DNA of 64,000 bases. Source: Cymbidium sinense. Its lineage: Eukaryota; Streptophyta; Magnoliopsida; Asparagales; Orchidaceae. The translations under genes were made by a program, and so were the position numbers. Below the pieces are notes generated by a model. That model was not told the DNA's origin. It saw only the letters and a list, made by a program, of their open reading frames with translations, and ran no database searches. Positions 26,374-38,800 of the stretch are shown one piece after another (the stretch's first letter is position 1; the number at the start of each line of letters is the position of its first letter). The DNA lies in assembly GCA_021442155.1 (NCBI GenBank), contig CM038221.1, positions 151,271,601-151,335,600 of the forward strand, in the 5' to 3' direction.

Positions 26374-27055
26374 TGCATAGAAAACTAGTTGTGATAGAGT
26401 GAAAATTATTTTAGCCTTGTTATGAAATCCGACAAAACAACAGTATTTAAAGAGTGAACAAGAAAACTCCAGAATTTTAACGTGAAAAATCTCAAAAAGA
26501 GGGAAAAACCACGGAGCCTAGCCTAGTAAAAATCATCCGCTATTATCTGTTTTAGAGTACAAAATCTTCGATAATGAATTGAGATTGTATATGAGAAAGA
26601 AAGAATAACAATTACGGCAGTTGTAACAATTGCTAGTGGTAGTAGATGATGGTGAACAACAACGGCAATGAGGTGATGAGATACGAGATTGACAAGACGA
26701 GAGAATCGGCGGCATGAAAGACGGCGTTTAACACAAGCTATTTCTAGATTGGATGAGTGGCGTCTCGTAAATACATGCAAAATCCAACCACTCTCTCCAT
26801 CGGACGCTTATGATGATTCCTTTGATCATATGATGTATTTTGTGCATTTGAATGCTCAAATGAAGATTATGAGAGATCTTGGGCTTGTTAGATCGGCTCA
26901 AGACGCTTCGATTTATATAAACACTCCATATTAGAGCTTTTAGAAATTTAACATGTCCAAAGTTTAATGATATTTTGATACGCTTTCATTTCGACCTACT
27001 TGCTTTTAGCATCAATATTCGTGCTTCGACTAGTAGTATTTTAAGTACTATATCA
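26374..27055 (-). repeat. LTR element 3, 5' LTR
   Basis: Starts TGCATAGAAAACTAG and ends CTATATCA on the plus strand, with TSD ATAAT at 27056-27060. Related to 21902-22668 but shortened by different small gaps. Confidence 0.85.
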
Positions 27056-27060
27056 ATAAT

Positions 27061-28897
27061 ATTCTCATCACTTTCAATTTTCTTCAAGTTGTTTTTATAT
27101 ATATTACATTATCCATTATTACATGACAATTTTCATTACTTAAACTATTTAAGTGAATTCCTTTTTTTTTTGAGATAATTTTTCTCAAAATTACCTCATA
27201 AATTTTTTATTTAAAAATTTCATTGTTAAACAATTGCAGACTAAGATATTTTCATTGTCATCAAATCATATCTAAATATAATTTTATGTTTTTAATATAT
27301 ATGTTAAAATTATTTGAAGAATTTTATGCTATGAGCAAAAAAATAATTAACATATGATTTGCACTATAATCTTTGTTAATATATTACGTGATTTACATAT
27401 ATTTTTGAGATTGATATTCCTGCCATAAGTTTATCATGAGATTAATTTTTCTTTATTTCATTGTCATGTTCTTCTTTTATTTTCTTTATGAATGTTTTCT
27501 GTTTAATATATAGTTCACATCAATGAGATATGTACTTCACTCATATTTTTAAAATTTCTCAATTTAACAAAGATGTATCTAAATTAAAATCATAGAAATG
27601 TATTCGGTGCACATCTAGAAGAAAATACTTCATATATATGATATTAAAGATTATATTATAATTATTATGAATTCTTAGATTAGTACTTAATAAATAAATT
27701 TGAAAAGTTGGAATAGCTGTAGATAAAAGTGGTATGTGTTTCCTTCAATAGTAAATCTTAGCCTTCCATTTTATATTCAAATTGATTTGATGATTTTAAT
27801 CTTAGTCATATAATATATAAGAGTCAATTCTAAAAATAAATAAACTAACTTAATTATGCATAATTAATGAGTTTACATTAATTATTTTAAAATTTACTGT
27901 GATTTTCAAATAAGTTTAATTCAGTTTAACGTAATTTTATATTAATCTAAACATTTTCGTTATTTCCAATTAATTTTATAATCTAAACGTTTTTAATTCC
28001 GTTATTTATCATTAGGTCAATTATGTTTTTACTTTATCCATAGAACAGCTCCTATATTCTATGGGGGATGGATATTATAAACCTTCTCTACAAGAAGCAA
28101 TTTTATTTTTAAATTGATATTAATATAAAATTAACCTGCATTTAATTTTAATTAACCTCCACAAATTTTAAATAACTCAGGCCATATATATTAAATAACC
28201 TGCTAAAAACGACATTTATCCATAAATTCAAATAGGAAATAAATAATAAACGAAAATACAATATTTGGTAGAAATTTATTCTCTTGTATCTTTGAATTTT
28301 AGTTGTCTTTAGTTTAATATTGCATAAGATTTATCATAGTGCACAGGAGATAATAGAGATTTGAGTGATATTTAAGTTAAAAAATAAAAAATTAGGTAGT
28401 TTACATATAAATATGTAAGAAGTATATGCTTAGTTTGTCAATACGGCAAGGAAGTGGCAAATGCATAAAATATATATTATAAAAAAAAATAATTTATAAA
28501 GCATATACCTAATTGATGTAATATTAGTTGTGTGACCAAAATAAGATTTATCTATAAGAAAATAGAAAAAATATATTAGAGAGGCAATAAAAAGGATATG
28601 TAATCTATAATATTTTTTTAATGATTACTTTGTTTGAATAGATTTATATTAATTAAAAGATATCTAAGAAAAAAAATATTAAGATAAAAAATCTTTGAAT
28701 GAAGAGAACTTAGGCTTTTTTATATTCTTAATTACATTATTAATAAATTAAACTTCAAATCATGTATTAGTAATGATATAATAATTATAAACAATAAAAA
28801 AAATTAAATAGAATAAGATTTCATTATCTACTGTTAGAGTGAAAAGTAAAAACATAGTAAATAAATAAATAAATTTATATATGAAATACCTATGTTT
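27061..28897. repeat. AT-rich spacer and third copy of the Helitron-side repeat
   Basis: 27061-27780 shows no gene. 27780-28330 resembles 20640-21730. 28340-28897 resembles 19560-20145, including AGAAGTATATGCTTAGTTTG and TTCAAATCATGTATTAGTAA. That repeat continues at 35233 on the other side of LTR element 2. Confidence 0.65.
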
Positions 28898-28902
28898 AAA
28901 AT

Positions 28903-29625
28903 TGATCTCTCGAGAAAATTAATCTCAAGCCGAATCTCAGGCATTTTGAAATGTTTCTCAATCAATTCATCTACATTAAGCCTCTGATCACTAACATCAT
29001 AGTCGTCAAGCTTCGACTTCGGTCAGTATCGAGCGTGAAAATGGATCTGATCCATGAATGGTCACCTATTTATTCGGTCGACTCGTCACAATCCAACGAA
29101 TCAAGATCATCCAATTCAGACATCATTAAAATGCGATCATCGAATACGTCGGTCATCGTCAGATGGGAGTGGTTGGGTTTTCCGCAATTTACAAGGCTGC
29201 CACTCCCAAAATCTATAAATGATATTCTCACCTTAGGGGCCAGGAATCTTTGAAGACGAGCTCGAGAACCGGTCGGCCTGGCGACGATCTATCAGAGTGG
29301 TAAGATCGGGAGCTTCGCAGGAGGTTTAATAGAAAAGACTAGTTCGCTTCTCACGATCAAGAGGTTGCTAAGATCAGTTCTGAGCTTTTGAAACTTCTCC
29401 CTTGGGTTAGTTGAGATATTAATACACTCGAATATTGTTTCACCGTAATTTCTTCTCAGACTAACGAAGCGGCGTATCTTTGAACACATGGTGAAAGTTC
29501 TGGTGGGCAAGGCCGTGGTTTTTTTTCCCCGCGGGTTTCCGTATAACCCATGTTCATATCCCCAGTGTGTTGGATAATTTTGAGCTACACGAAGATCTCA
29601 TCTAATAAAATTCTCTAACGCAGCA
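28903..29625 (+). repeat. LTR element 2, 5' LTR
   Basis: TGATCTCTCGAG...GCAGCA. Shared with 34447-35227: GCCGAATCTCA, AGATCATCCAATTCA-like and AAAATCTATAAAT words, a TATA-like box near 29210, and ATAAAATTCTCTA at the end. Confidence 0.85.
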
Positions 29626-29645
29626 TTTGCCGTCTGTGGGAATGA
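29626..29645 (+). other. Primer binding site of LTR element 2
   Basis: TTTGCCGTCTGTGGGAATG directly follows the 5' LTR. Compared with the usual plant gypsy site TTTGGCGCCGTCTGTGGG it lacks a few bases, so priming is doubtful. Confidence 0.7.
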
Positions 29646-29859
29646 TTCCCATTATTTCATCTTGTGACAATCAAGTTTCCCGACAAGATCAAAACCCCAT
29701 CGAGGTGGATCATTTCAAGCTTTTAAAGCGAAGAATGAAGATTCATCAAACTTTGTTCCTTGATTACTGAGGCGGGGCAACTCTTAATCTCAGATAAGTA
29801 AATGCAACACCAATGAAAGGCAAAGATCGATAGTCAACTCGGCTCAATCATACAAATAT

Positions 29860-32550
29860 TGACCTCTTCCATGCATTGCGTCATCGGTAAACACTCGACA
29901 AACCCGGATAGGTCAACGTCCTTGGTGGACTTCCGACCTCTTCCATACGGGTTAATGTCATCGAGAAAAAGCTCGACAAACAACTGGAAGGTCAAAGCGT
30001 CTTGGTGGACTTCCTGCGACCTCTTCCATGCGGGTTAATAAAGCAGCTCGACAACAACCCGATAAGTCAAGCGTCCTTGGGACTTCGGCCTCTTCCATAC
30101 GGGTTAGTCATAAAAACTCGACAAACAGCGGAAGGTCAAGGTCTTGTGGACTTCACGGCCTCTTCCATAGGTTAGCGTCGGCGAATAATGTCGAGGAGAA
30201 AGGTCAAAACTTTCACTCCACGAGGTTAATGTCGTAACCACGAGACAACCGGATGGGTCAAAATCTAGTGGACTTCTCGACCTTCACGAGTTGCGTCATT
30301 GAGCAAAGACTGACAACCCAGGATAGGTCAAATGGTTCTTGGTGGACTTCTACGACTCTTCCCGCGGTTCGTCGCCGGGTAACACCACGACAACCTCGGA
30401 TAGGTCAAAATCCTCAGATTGATTCGACCTCTTCTTCCGGAGTTAGCGTCGCCGGGTAACACTCGACAAACAACCGGATGGGTCAAAATCTCGATTATTG
30501 ATTATATCTAACATGCGAGTTAGCGATCATTTCAAGCTGAACCATCGTGGTTTCAAATCTTATTTCCTCAAGGAATCGGTCCATCTCCGTCGGCAACCAC
30601 CATTGCGTCCGCCCGTGATGGCCGTCGACGGTCCTCGCCATCCGCCGGGTCATCACCATTAATCGGTCATTCCGAAATTCGAGCCTCGATTAGCCAGGTC
30701 ATTCCGTGACCCTTGTGGACTTCCATGACCTCTTCCATGCAGTTGCGCCGGGTAACACCGACAAACAACCTCGGATGGTCAAGATCCCGGATTGATTCCT
30801 CTTCATCGAGTTGCGTCGTGTAACACTCGACACAACCGGATAGGTCAAAATCCTCCAGATTCAATTCGACCTCTTCATACGGGTTAACGTCGCCGGGTAA
30901 CACCACGACAAACAACCTCGGATGGGTCAAAATCCTCGGATTCAATTGACCTCTTCCACAGTTGCGTCATGGGTAACACTCGACAAACAACCGGATGGGT
31001 CAAAATCTCGGTGATTCAATTCAACCTCTTCCATCGGTTAACGTTATGGGTCTCGACAAACAACCTTGGATAGGTCAAAACTTTGTACCTCCACCGCGGG
31101 TTAACGTCATCGAGCAAACACTCGATAAACAACCTGGATAGGTCAAAACTTTGTACACCACACGAGTTAGCGTCTGAGCAACACTCGATAAACAACCTTG
31201 GATGGGCCAAAATCCTGATTCAATTCAATCCCTTCCGCGAGGTTGCGTCATGAGTCACTCGACAAACAACCGGATAGGTCAAAACTTTGTACACTCACGA
31301 GGTTAACGTCCGGCAAACACTCGATAAACAACCGGATGGGCCAAAATTCTCGGATTCAATTCGCCTCTTCCACGGGTTAGCGTCAGCCAGTCGCCGAACA
31401 ACCTTGGATAGGTCAAAACTTTGTACCTACTCAACGCAGGTTAACGTCATCGAGCAAACACTCTGATAAACAACCTTGGATGGGCCAAAATCCCGGCAGT
31501 TCAATTGATCCCTTCCACACGAGCGTCGTAGTCACGCTCGACGACGCGGATAGGTCAAAACTTTGTACTACCACGGGTTAACGTCGCCGAGCACACTCGA
31601 TAAACAACCGGATGGGCCAAAATCCCGATTCAATTGACCTCTTCCACAGGTTAACGTCATGAGGTTTTCGACAAACCGGATAGGTCAAAACTTTGTACCT
31701 ACTCCACGAGTTGCGTCATCGGCAAACACTCGATAAACAACCTTGGATGGGCCAAAATCCTCGGTTGATTCAATTCTCTTCCACAGGTTAGTCGCCAGTC
31801 ACACTCGACAACAACCTTGGATAGGTCAAAACTTTGTACCTACTCCACGAGTTGCGTCATCGACACTCGATAAACAACCTTGGATGGGCCAAAATTCGGC
31901 CAGTTGATTCAACCTCTTCCACGAGGTTAGCGTCGTGAGTCACTCGACCGACAACCGGATAGGTCAAAACTTTGTACACTCCCGCGAGTTAACGTCATCG
32001 AGCAAACACTCGATAAACCTTGGGCCAAAATCCTCGGATTCTTCACGCTTGCGTCATTGCGAGTCACAACCCCGGATAGGTCAAAACTTTGTACCTACTC
32101 CGCACAAATTAACGTCGAGCAAACCTCGATAAACAACGGATAGGTCAAACTTTTTTACTCCCGTTAACGCATCGAGCAAACACCGATAAACAACCTTGGA
32201 TGGGCCAAAATCCTCGGTTCAATTGATCCCTTCCACAGGTTGCGTCGCCGTCACCTCGACAAACAACCTGATAGGTCAAAACTTTGCACTCCACCGGGGT
32301 TAACGTCATTGAAACACTCGATAAACAACGGATGGGCCAAAATCACCGGCGGTTGATTGACCTCTTCCCACAGGTTAACGTCGCCGAGTCACTCGACAAA
32401 CAACCGGATAGGTCAAAACTTTGTACCTACTGCACGAGTTGCGTCGCCGGCAAACACTCGATAAACAACCGGATGGGTCAAAATCCTCGGCGGATTCATT
32501 GACCTCTTCCATAGTTCACGTAATCACACTCGATAAACAACCTCGGATAG
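29860..32550. repeat. 85-bp minisatellite in element 2, about 30 units
   Basis: Units read AACACTCGACAAACAACC, GGATAGGTCAAAA, CCTCGGATTCAATTCGACC, TCTTCCA and GGGTTAACGTCATCG. This is the reverse complement of the unit at 10740 and 23770. Two sub-variants alternate in much of 31060-32480: one with GGATAGGTCAAAACTTTGTA and one with GATGGGCCAAAATCC, giving a higher-order period of about 165 bp. Short gaps are very common. Confidence 0.92.
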
Positions 32551-33260
32551 GTCGATCTCCGTCGGCCAACCATAGCGTCCGCCGTTCACCGCATTCGATG
32601 CCACCATGCAATCTTAGCGGTCACCACCTCTTCATTATCGCCTCAAACTTTGCCCGGGTCACTGATCGAGTTAAAACCCGTGGTAGCCGACCGCCCCATT
32701 ACCGGTCCGCGGTCTGATCCGTTCGCGCAGGCCATCGTCGGTCATCCGCCGACTGGGCGTTGATGCGCCGACAATTCGGTAGGTCATGGCCGCCCGTCGG
32801 CATAATCTCGGTCACCGTAGCGGCGTCGTCGGTCCACTTCTTCAGACCTTGCGCGATCCTTCTGACACCATTGCAATCTTCGGTCACCACCATCGTCGTG
32901 GGTCATCCCTTCTGACTTCCGATTCGCCGATTCGTCGATTTACCACCGTCGGCCGTCGTCGTCGGTCGGCGACTCGCATGTCATGCCGCGACCGTCCGGG
33001 TCATCCCCGCCGACCAAGCGATATTCGCCGTCATTCGTCAGCGGTTCATTGCCGACCACCCGTCTTAATATAGCCGTCCGCCTAAATTTCGTAGGTCCCT
33101 GCACCGATCCTTTGCCGAGAATCTTAGGTCACCACCATCATCGCGGTCATCCCATGATTCAAAGCGGTCCGCCATCATCCATTCTGGTCGGGTTCATTCT
33201 TGGCCGCCCGATCGTACCACCGTCTACCGGAGATCACCAGCTTCGTCTGATCGAGATAAA
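32550..33260. repeat. GC-rich degenerate repeat region in element 2
   Basis: GGTCACCACCATC, GGGTCATCCC and CGTCGGTC words recur with loose spacing. This is the counterpart of 10030-10560 in element 1. Open frames of about 95-113 codons here lie inside the repeat and show no known domain. Confidence 0.65.
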
Positions 33261-33279
33261 ATTATTCAAGAAGGTGCCC

Positions 33280-33570
33280 GAACTCCCGGAGGTATGCACT
33301 CAGCTTGGTGGAGATGAGTGGTAGAGGTTGATCGAAGAGTGCAAACTCCCACCGAGGGAGGCATGCACTGGCTTGGTGGAGATGGTGGAAGGGTTGATCG
33401 AAGAAGAGTGCCCAAACTCCCACAGGGGAGGCATGCACTCTGGCTTGGTGGAGATGAGGAGGTGAGGTTGATCAGAAGAGTGCCCAAACTCCCATCACAG
33501 GTATGCACTCTGCTCGAGATTAGGGTGGATCCAAGGGTGACTCCACTGGGAGATGCACTCTAAGAGGAAG
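33280..33570. repeat. Tandem repeat, about 65 bp, about 4 units
   Basis: GGCATGCACTGGCTTGGTGG then AGATGAGG, GGTTGATCGAAGAGTGC and CCAAACTCCCA repeat at about 33290, 33355, 33425 and 33495. Confidence 0.85.
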
Positions 33571-34432
33571 AAAAGATGAGAAAAGTGTGCCTTTCCCTCT
33601 TACACTTGGGGTTTTATAGACCCTTCAGAGGCAAAAGGGTAAAAAAGCCTGCAGCCTAAGAACCCAGCAAAGCGTCAGTCATTTAGACGTGGGCTCATCC
33701 CCCACAGTGCAGCGTATGGCTTCAGCATGCCCTTCCCTTATCCATGCATGCGCCCAGCATGGCATGCTCCATTAGCCTATGTGTGGCCTTAGCACGTATC
33801 CATCTTCATAATACCGGATCACCAGCCGCATCCCGGTCATGGTAACCCAAGCCGGTAAGCGAGGCCTCCTCGCCCGTGAACCATATTCTTGACAGGTAGA
33901 AATAAGCCGACTTGCTTGTCCGCCGTGGCAAAGCCGACCCTCGGCCGACCGTGCCATGTTCTGACCCAGCAGCAATGCATGAGTCGACCAGCATTGACCC
34001 GTAGCCATTGCCCAGACCGCTAGACCGGATCCAGCCAGTTCAAGCGAGACAGATCTTCCGACCCGACCGCATCGGCGGATTGAAGCGATGTTCAGACCAG
34101 AGCCGCCTTCGTGACCGTAAAACCCCAGCGGACCAGCCGTAGCAGTCTGCATGGTAGCTTGTGTGGCCCGCCATGTCTTGTAGCAGCGTATCCAGCTGCG
34201 TGGCCCGGCATACGAGCCCATGACTCTGTTCGCAGGATGGATCGTAACCTCGAAATCTACGCGCAGCGCATACTACATGCATTTCGGCCTGCGGCGACTT
34301 AAGTAGTCGTAATCTTTGCTCACATGAAGATCTTCTCTCAAAATCGCGGTTGATGGACTCTCAAATTTCATTGAAGAATTTGTTATTTTTAGTATTTGTC
34401 GTATATTTTTGGAAGATTGAGATAATGTCACA
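33571..34432. other. GC-rich tail of element 2 before the 3' LTR
   Basis: Contains TTTATAGACCCTTC (33612), matching the inverted place in element 1. A 149-codon minus-strand open frame (34221-33772) has no recognisable domain and overlaps other frames of similar length, so I do not call it a gene. Confidence 0.45.
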
Positions 34433-34446
34433 AAATAGGGCGGAAC
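34433..34446 (+). other. Polypurine tract of LTR element 2
   Basis: AAAATAGGGCGGAAC precedes the 3' LTR; compare AAAATAGGGGGGCAAC in element 1. Confidence 0.7.
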
Positions 34447-35227
34447 ATCCTCGAAAATTAATCGATCAAGCCGAATCTCAAGGCATTTTTGAAATGTTTG
34501 ATCTAATCAGAAACTTACTTAACCGACTGCCTAATGACGAACATAGCAAAGCATAGTCCGATCGAATCGAATCTGATCAAGTTATGAGCATGAAAATGGA
34601 TCCCGATCCGCCAAATGGTCACCAAACCGATATATTTATAGATCGCTTCGCCAAGACGAATCCAACGAATCCAAGATCACCCAATTCACATCATTCAGAT
34701 CATCAAAATACACCGCTCGATCAGGGATCGACTCTGGGAGTGGTTGGAGTTTTCCACAATTTACAAGGCTCGCCACTCCCAAAAAATCTATAAATAGAGC
34801 TCATTCTCACCTTAGAGGGGACTAATCGATTTGAAGACCGAGAGCTCGAGAACCACTACCGACCGACGCCGACGCATCTATCACCACCGACTCAAGATCG
34901 TGAGCTGGGAGATCGCCTCTGAGGACTAGAAAAGACGCGCTTTTCTCCCAAGATCAAGAGGTTGCTCCTAAGATCGCCTTTTGGGAAACTTCTCCTTGGG
35001 TTGGAGTTGACCGATATTGTATTTTTCTACACTAATAGCCTAGAACACCTTCTTCTCCAACTAACGAGAAGCAAGGACCTATCTTTGAACACATATGAAA
35101 GTTAGATGCAAGGCCCCGTTTTCCTTAACGGTTTTCCACGATAACCCCTGTGTTCATATCCCCGCTTGTGTTGATAATTTTGGCTACAGATCTCATCTAC
35201 CGGAATAAAATTCTCTAGCATGCAACA
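34447..35227 (+). repeat. LTR element 2, 3' LTR
   Basis: Partner of 28903-29625, about 60 bp longer. It starts ATCCTCGAAAATT (the TG is missing) and ends GCAACA. TSD AAAAT follows. Confidence 0.85.
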
Positions 35228-35232
35228 AAAAT

Positions 35233-35850
35233 CACATCCATAAGAGATTTATCAATATTGCGGATCGCACAACCAAAGAGATTCACAGGAAAGAAAATAA
35301 TCTTAAGATGAAAATGTTAGACAATAATGGAGAAGTATTTCAAAATATGAACTATGGGAACTGAATAGATATAGATATACAACTTTTGGCAAATGAATCA
35401 GTTGTGAACTGAAAAGCCAAAAATGGAATATTGTATACATAAGATTTTTATGTATTTACATATCGAACAAATAAAATTGCATATATACAAAAATGACTTT
35501 TTTTTTTTCTATGCAGTAAAAGTGCATTTGCTTTTAAAAAGTAATGATGATATTATTTGTAATAGAGATTTGAGTGACATCTAAGTAAAAAAAATAAAAG
35601 ATTACGTGATATTTATGTAAATATATAAGAAGTATATGTTTAGTCACACATTTATTATGCATTTACACACCAAACTCATAAAGTTTGATATTTTAAAAAA
35701 TTTATTTATTTTTTGCATAAAAATATGCATTTGATTTTAAAAATTAATTTAATGATATTATTTTTGATATAATAATAGAAATTTGAGTATTATTTAAGTA
35801 AAAAAATAAAAGTTTAGATAGTAGATATGTAAATATATATGAATTAGATA
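35233..35850. repeat. Continuation of the Helitron-side repeat beyond LTR element 2
   Basis: 35233-35340 matches 20152-20253 (CGGATCGCACAACCAAAGAG). 35450-35650 and 35690-35850 are two loosely similar AT-rich units sharing TAATAGAGATTTGAGT-like words with 19560 and 28350. Confidence 0.65.
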
Positions 35851-38800
35851 CTTTGTATATAAATAATGCAAATTGCCCTACCTTTTTGACTTCTTGACTT
35901 TAAACTGTTGTAAAAATCTCACATCACATCACTCATATGAGAAATGAATGGACAAGATTTACTTTAGGAAGAAATACAAGCCACTTTTTAATAATAGTAT
36001 AGATGATTTATAAATATGTGAGTGCTCATTTTCGATTAAATTTCTCGAATTTGAAATACTATGATGTAGGAAAAATGCTATGAATAAGAGATTATAAGAG
36101 TACTTGTATCTATGATGAATAACTTGTTCCTCATTCATACAAAACTCATTTATTCTATTTATTTAGGTGATTGAAAAGCTTAAATGAACTTCCTAAAGCT
36201 TAAAATGTAAATAAACAAACACAAATTTTAACCCATTTATTTATTTATATAAAGTTACTATTTTAATGTGTAAATAGTTGTGCTAACCTATTAAGTAGTC
36301 TAACCTTCAATAGTAATGCTATAGGCTAAGATATAACTCTTCAATGTTCGAAAATATTCTTAAAAGTGGGCAATTTTTGGATAATAATAATATGAGCAGA
36401 CTTTACTATTGTAGGCCTAAAGGCTAACCTAGCTTAGCAAATCCTGCACACTAATGCTATGTGTATAGCTTAATTTAATTTAATGTGACCCATGTAAATC
36501 AGTAAAGAGCCAGCTTAATATTAATGTGCCTACTTGATCCATAATGATTCTCACATGACATTCATATCACATAAGTGCCAAGCACAAATCAAAAAGCATA
36601 CTTTTACTTGTTTGCAATCACATATATTTATTCTTATATTTAGATTTAAAGGAATGTTGTCTATGTAAACTTATTAAATAACTTATCATAAGAGAAAAAT
36701 TAATTGAGATTGATTAACTGGGACTGGATTAATTTTTAACTCAAATCAAACATGAATCAAAATTAATAAATCATGCATGGCTTGAATTGAAAATTAGAAT
36801 AAGATAACCCATAATTATACATTACTAAAATCAAGATTTAATTGAATTATTTTGAGCATATCCTAAGTTAGAGCTATATATATATATTAATGAAGTCACC
36901 ATCAAATCAAACCAAATAATATCGAATAAAATTTTAATTATATTTAAAATATTAAATGAATAAATTTATGAAAATTAATCAAATTCAAATTAAATTTGAA
37001 ATCTGTTCACGAGCTAACACCAATAATTTTTTTGTCAGGTCCCATTTTTTTTTTTAATTCTTGGCCCAAAAGCACTAATATGGTCAACGATATTAATTGG
37101 TGGGGACCCGTTAAATTTATTAGCCCATGTGAAATACTGAAAACGACAGCAAAACCTTGTGCTAATTTAGGGTTCTTTCTCTCCTACAATATATTTCGAA
37201 GACATCATCCCAAAGATAAATTTTGGGATATGTTATCTGCTTCCCTCCATTTGGAGGGGGTGAGGCAACTAAGCTAATTTGTTCTTAATTACATGCTCTT
37301 GTGATTCTAAAAGTTTTTTTTTTAATATAATTTGAGTAACTTTAAATACAAATTCACACATATTATACATATAATACCTTGAATTCAATACTTATAATTA
37401 AAAGGCTAAGCTCTCAAGTTTCAACCAATAAGTTGAAGTGGCTTGCATGCGATTATAATGGTAACTTTTTGAACATTGTGTGATCATAACTGAAGAAACA
37501 CACTTAATACTTAACTATTTTATGTAGGATTAAAATTTAATATAATTAGCTCATAACTCCACATCAAAAATGATTTGTACGTCAAGTTTGAGATGGCTTT
37601 AGGTTTCGCGAGCTGACATGAGAGTTAACTAGTTCAAATAATGATTACATGTATCTATAAAATATATACCATCGAGTATAAGCAATATTGCACAAAAATA
37701 TGTAAATCTAATAATCATGCCATCATATCAACATGCCTTGATAGCTCTACTCATTTCCTTCTGAAGTGGATCTCACTCAATTGGGTTGATTTTCTTTCAC
37801 CATGTAGTCTTCTGGTAATTGATGGCTTGAAATCACTTGGGAATCTCCTTTGTTGATGTCGATATCTCTTAGTGTTGATGGTGCCCTAATGCTTTATCAT
37901 TAATCTATTTAACGGTTGTTTCTTTACTAAATTCATATTAAATCTTTACATTTTATGCTCTCTTGGAGATGAATCAAACTATTATTCCCATTATTGCTAT
38001 GGGTTCGGCCTTTTGCAAAAGTAGTTAATTTTATTGTCACATCAACACATTCAATAAAAAAATCTCACATATAAGTGTAGTGTTGAAATCATTCATGAAA
38101 GCATTCTTTAGTAATATTATTCCTTATCTTCATTATGGAGAATTATGTATCTACTATAGAAGTAAACTCTCATTCATGTGAACTACAACTCAATTCACCT
38201 TCATCTTTTATTTTTTTTTCAATAAGATAAGGTGCCATATGTGTCAACTTAAACTCATTGACTTAAGCTATAGGTTAATCTTAACCTTAATTAAGTGAAA
38301 TTAAGCTCAAGCCAAGGGAGTTCTAGCTTGAAACAAATCATTTTTAGTTTAGAAGAGCAATTTGTGAGGAAGCCTTCAAATTCTATGTTATGCTAATTTC
38401 AAGGAGATGAAGAATCAATTTACTCCTCTTTATTAAGAGAAAAAATAACATATATCTTAACTAGAATTGTGGCCACAAAAAATTTACAAAATGAGTAGTA
38501 GCAACATAATAGTTTATTAAGTATAACATGTAGCAAGCATAAAGCGAATTGGTTGAAATAATGTAAATGAAATCAAGAAAATATAACCAAAACAAGAGTG
38601 ATAAATAGTTCCTAAAATACGCAAAAGCATTCACATTAAGTAGCTATTGATATAATAGAAGCGCTAGGAGAAGAGGTTGGAGCAATATGTTTCACAAGAA
38701 AGTCTTGTGATGACATGATGCTAAACAATGATTCCAATGGAGTAATAGTCACTACTTAAATACATGCTTGCATGAACTTGTGAATGACCTTAGTGTTGGG

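Larger units (their letters stand above)
21902..27055 (-). mobile_element. LTR element 3: Tat-like Ty3/gypsy derivative retaining gag-protease debris
   Basis: LTRs at 21902-22668 and 26374-27055 are relatives of the element 1 LTRs. The 5-bp target duplication ATAAT is at 21897-21901 and 27056-27060. Reading on the minus strand, the order is 5' LTR, primer site (GTTTGCCCTCTGGGAA, a worn TTTGGCGCC site), gag (25973-25517), protease (about 24900-24600), 85-bp minisatellite (24130-23770), 90-bp array (23470-23125), GC-rich part, 3' LTR. RT, RNase H and integrase are missing, so it is an internally deleted, immobile copy. It is also the key to the family: the gag shows that elements 1 and 2 descend from Ty3/gypsy. 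The left LTR starts TA instead of TG. Confidence 0.85.
28903..35227 (+). mobile_element. LTR element 2: non-autonomous Tat-like element, complete ends
   Basis: 5' LTR 28903-29625 and 3' LTR 34447-35227; target duplication AAAAT at 28898-28902 and 35228-35232. After the 5' LTR (ends GCAGCA) comes TTTGCCGTCTGTGGGAATG, a worn TTTGGCGCCG primer site. Before the 3' LTR lies AAAATAGGGCGGAAC, a polypurine tract, so orientation is plus. The 100 bp after the primer site match the same place in element 1, inverted (GAATGATTCCCATTATTTCA versus 11680-11700). No gag-pol is present. The interior is a 2.7-kb minisatellite, GC-rich repeats and a 65-bp array. The insertion site is confirmed by the uninterrupted relative at 20100-20250. 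Confidence 0.9.

Noticed and set aside
32983..33324. 113-codon open frame
   Set aside because: Inside degenerate GC repeats with all frames fairly open; no domain.
33772..34221. 149-codon minus-strand open frame
   Set aside because: It overlaps shorter frames in the same GC-rich tail of element 2, lacks any family motif, and has no counterpart in element 1.
36996..37277. 93-codon plus-strand frame in AT-rich spacer
   Set aside because: No motif, no splice or promoter context, and a length expected by chance.
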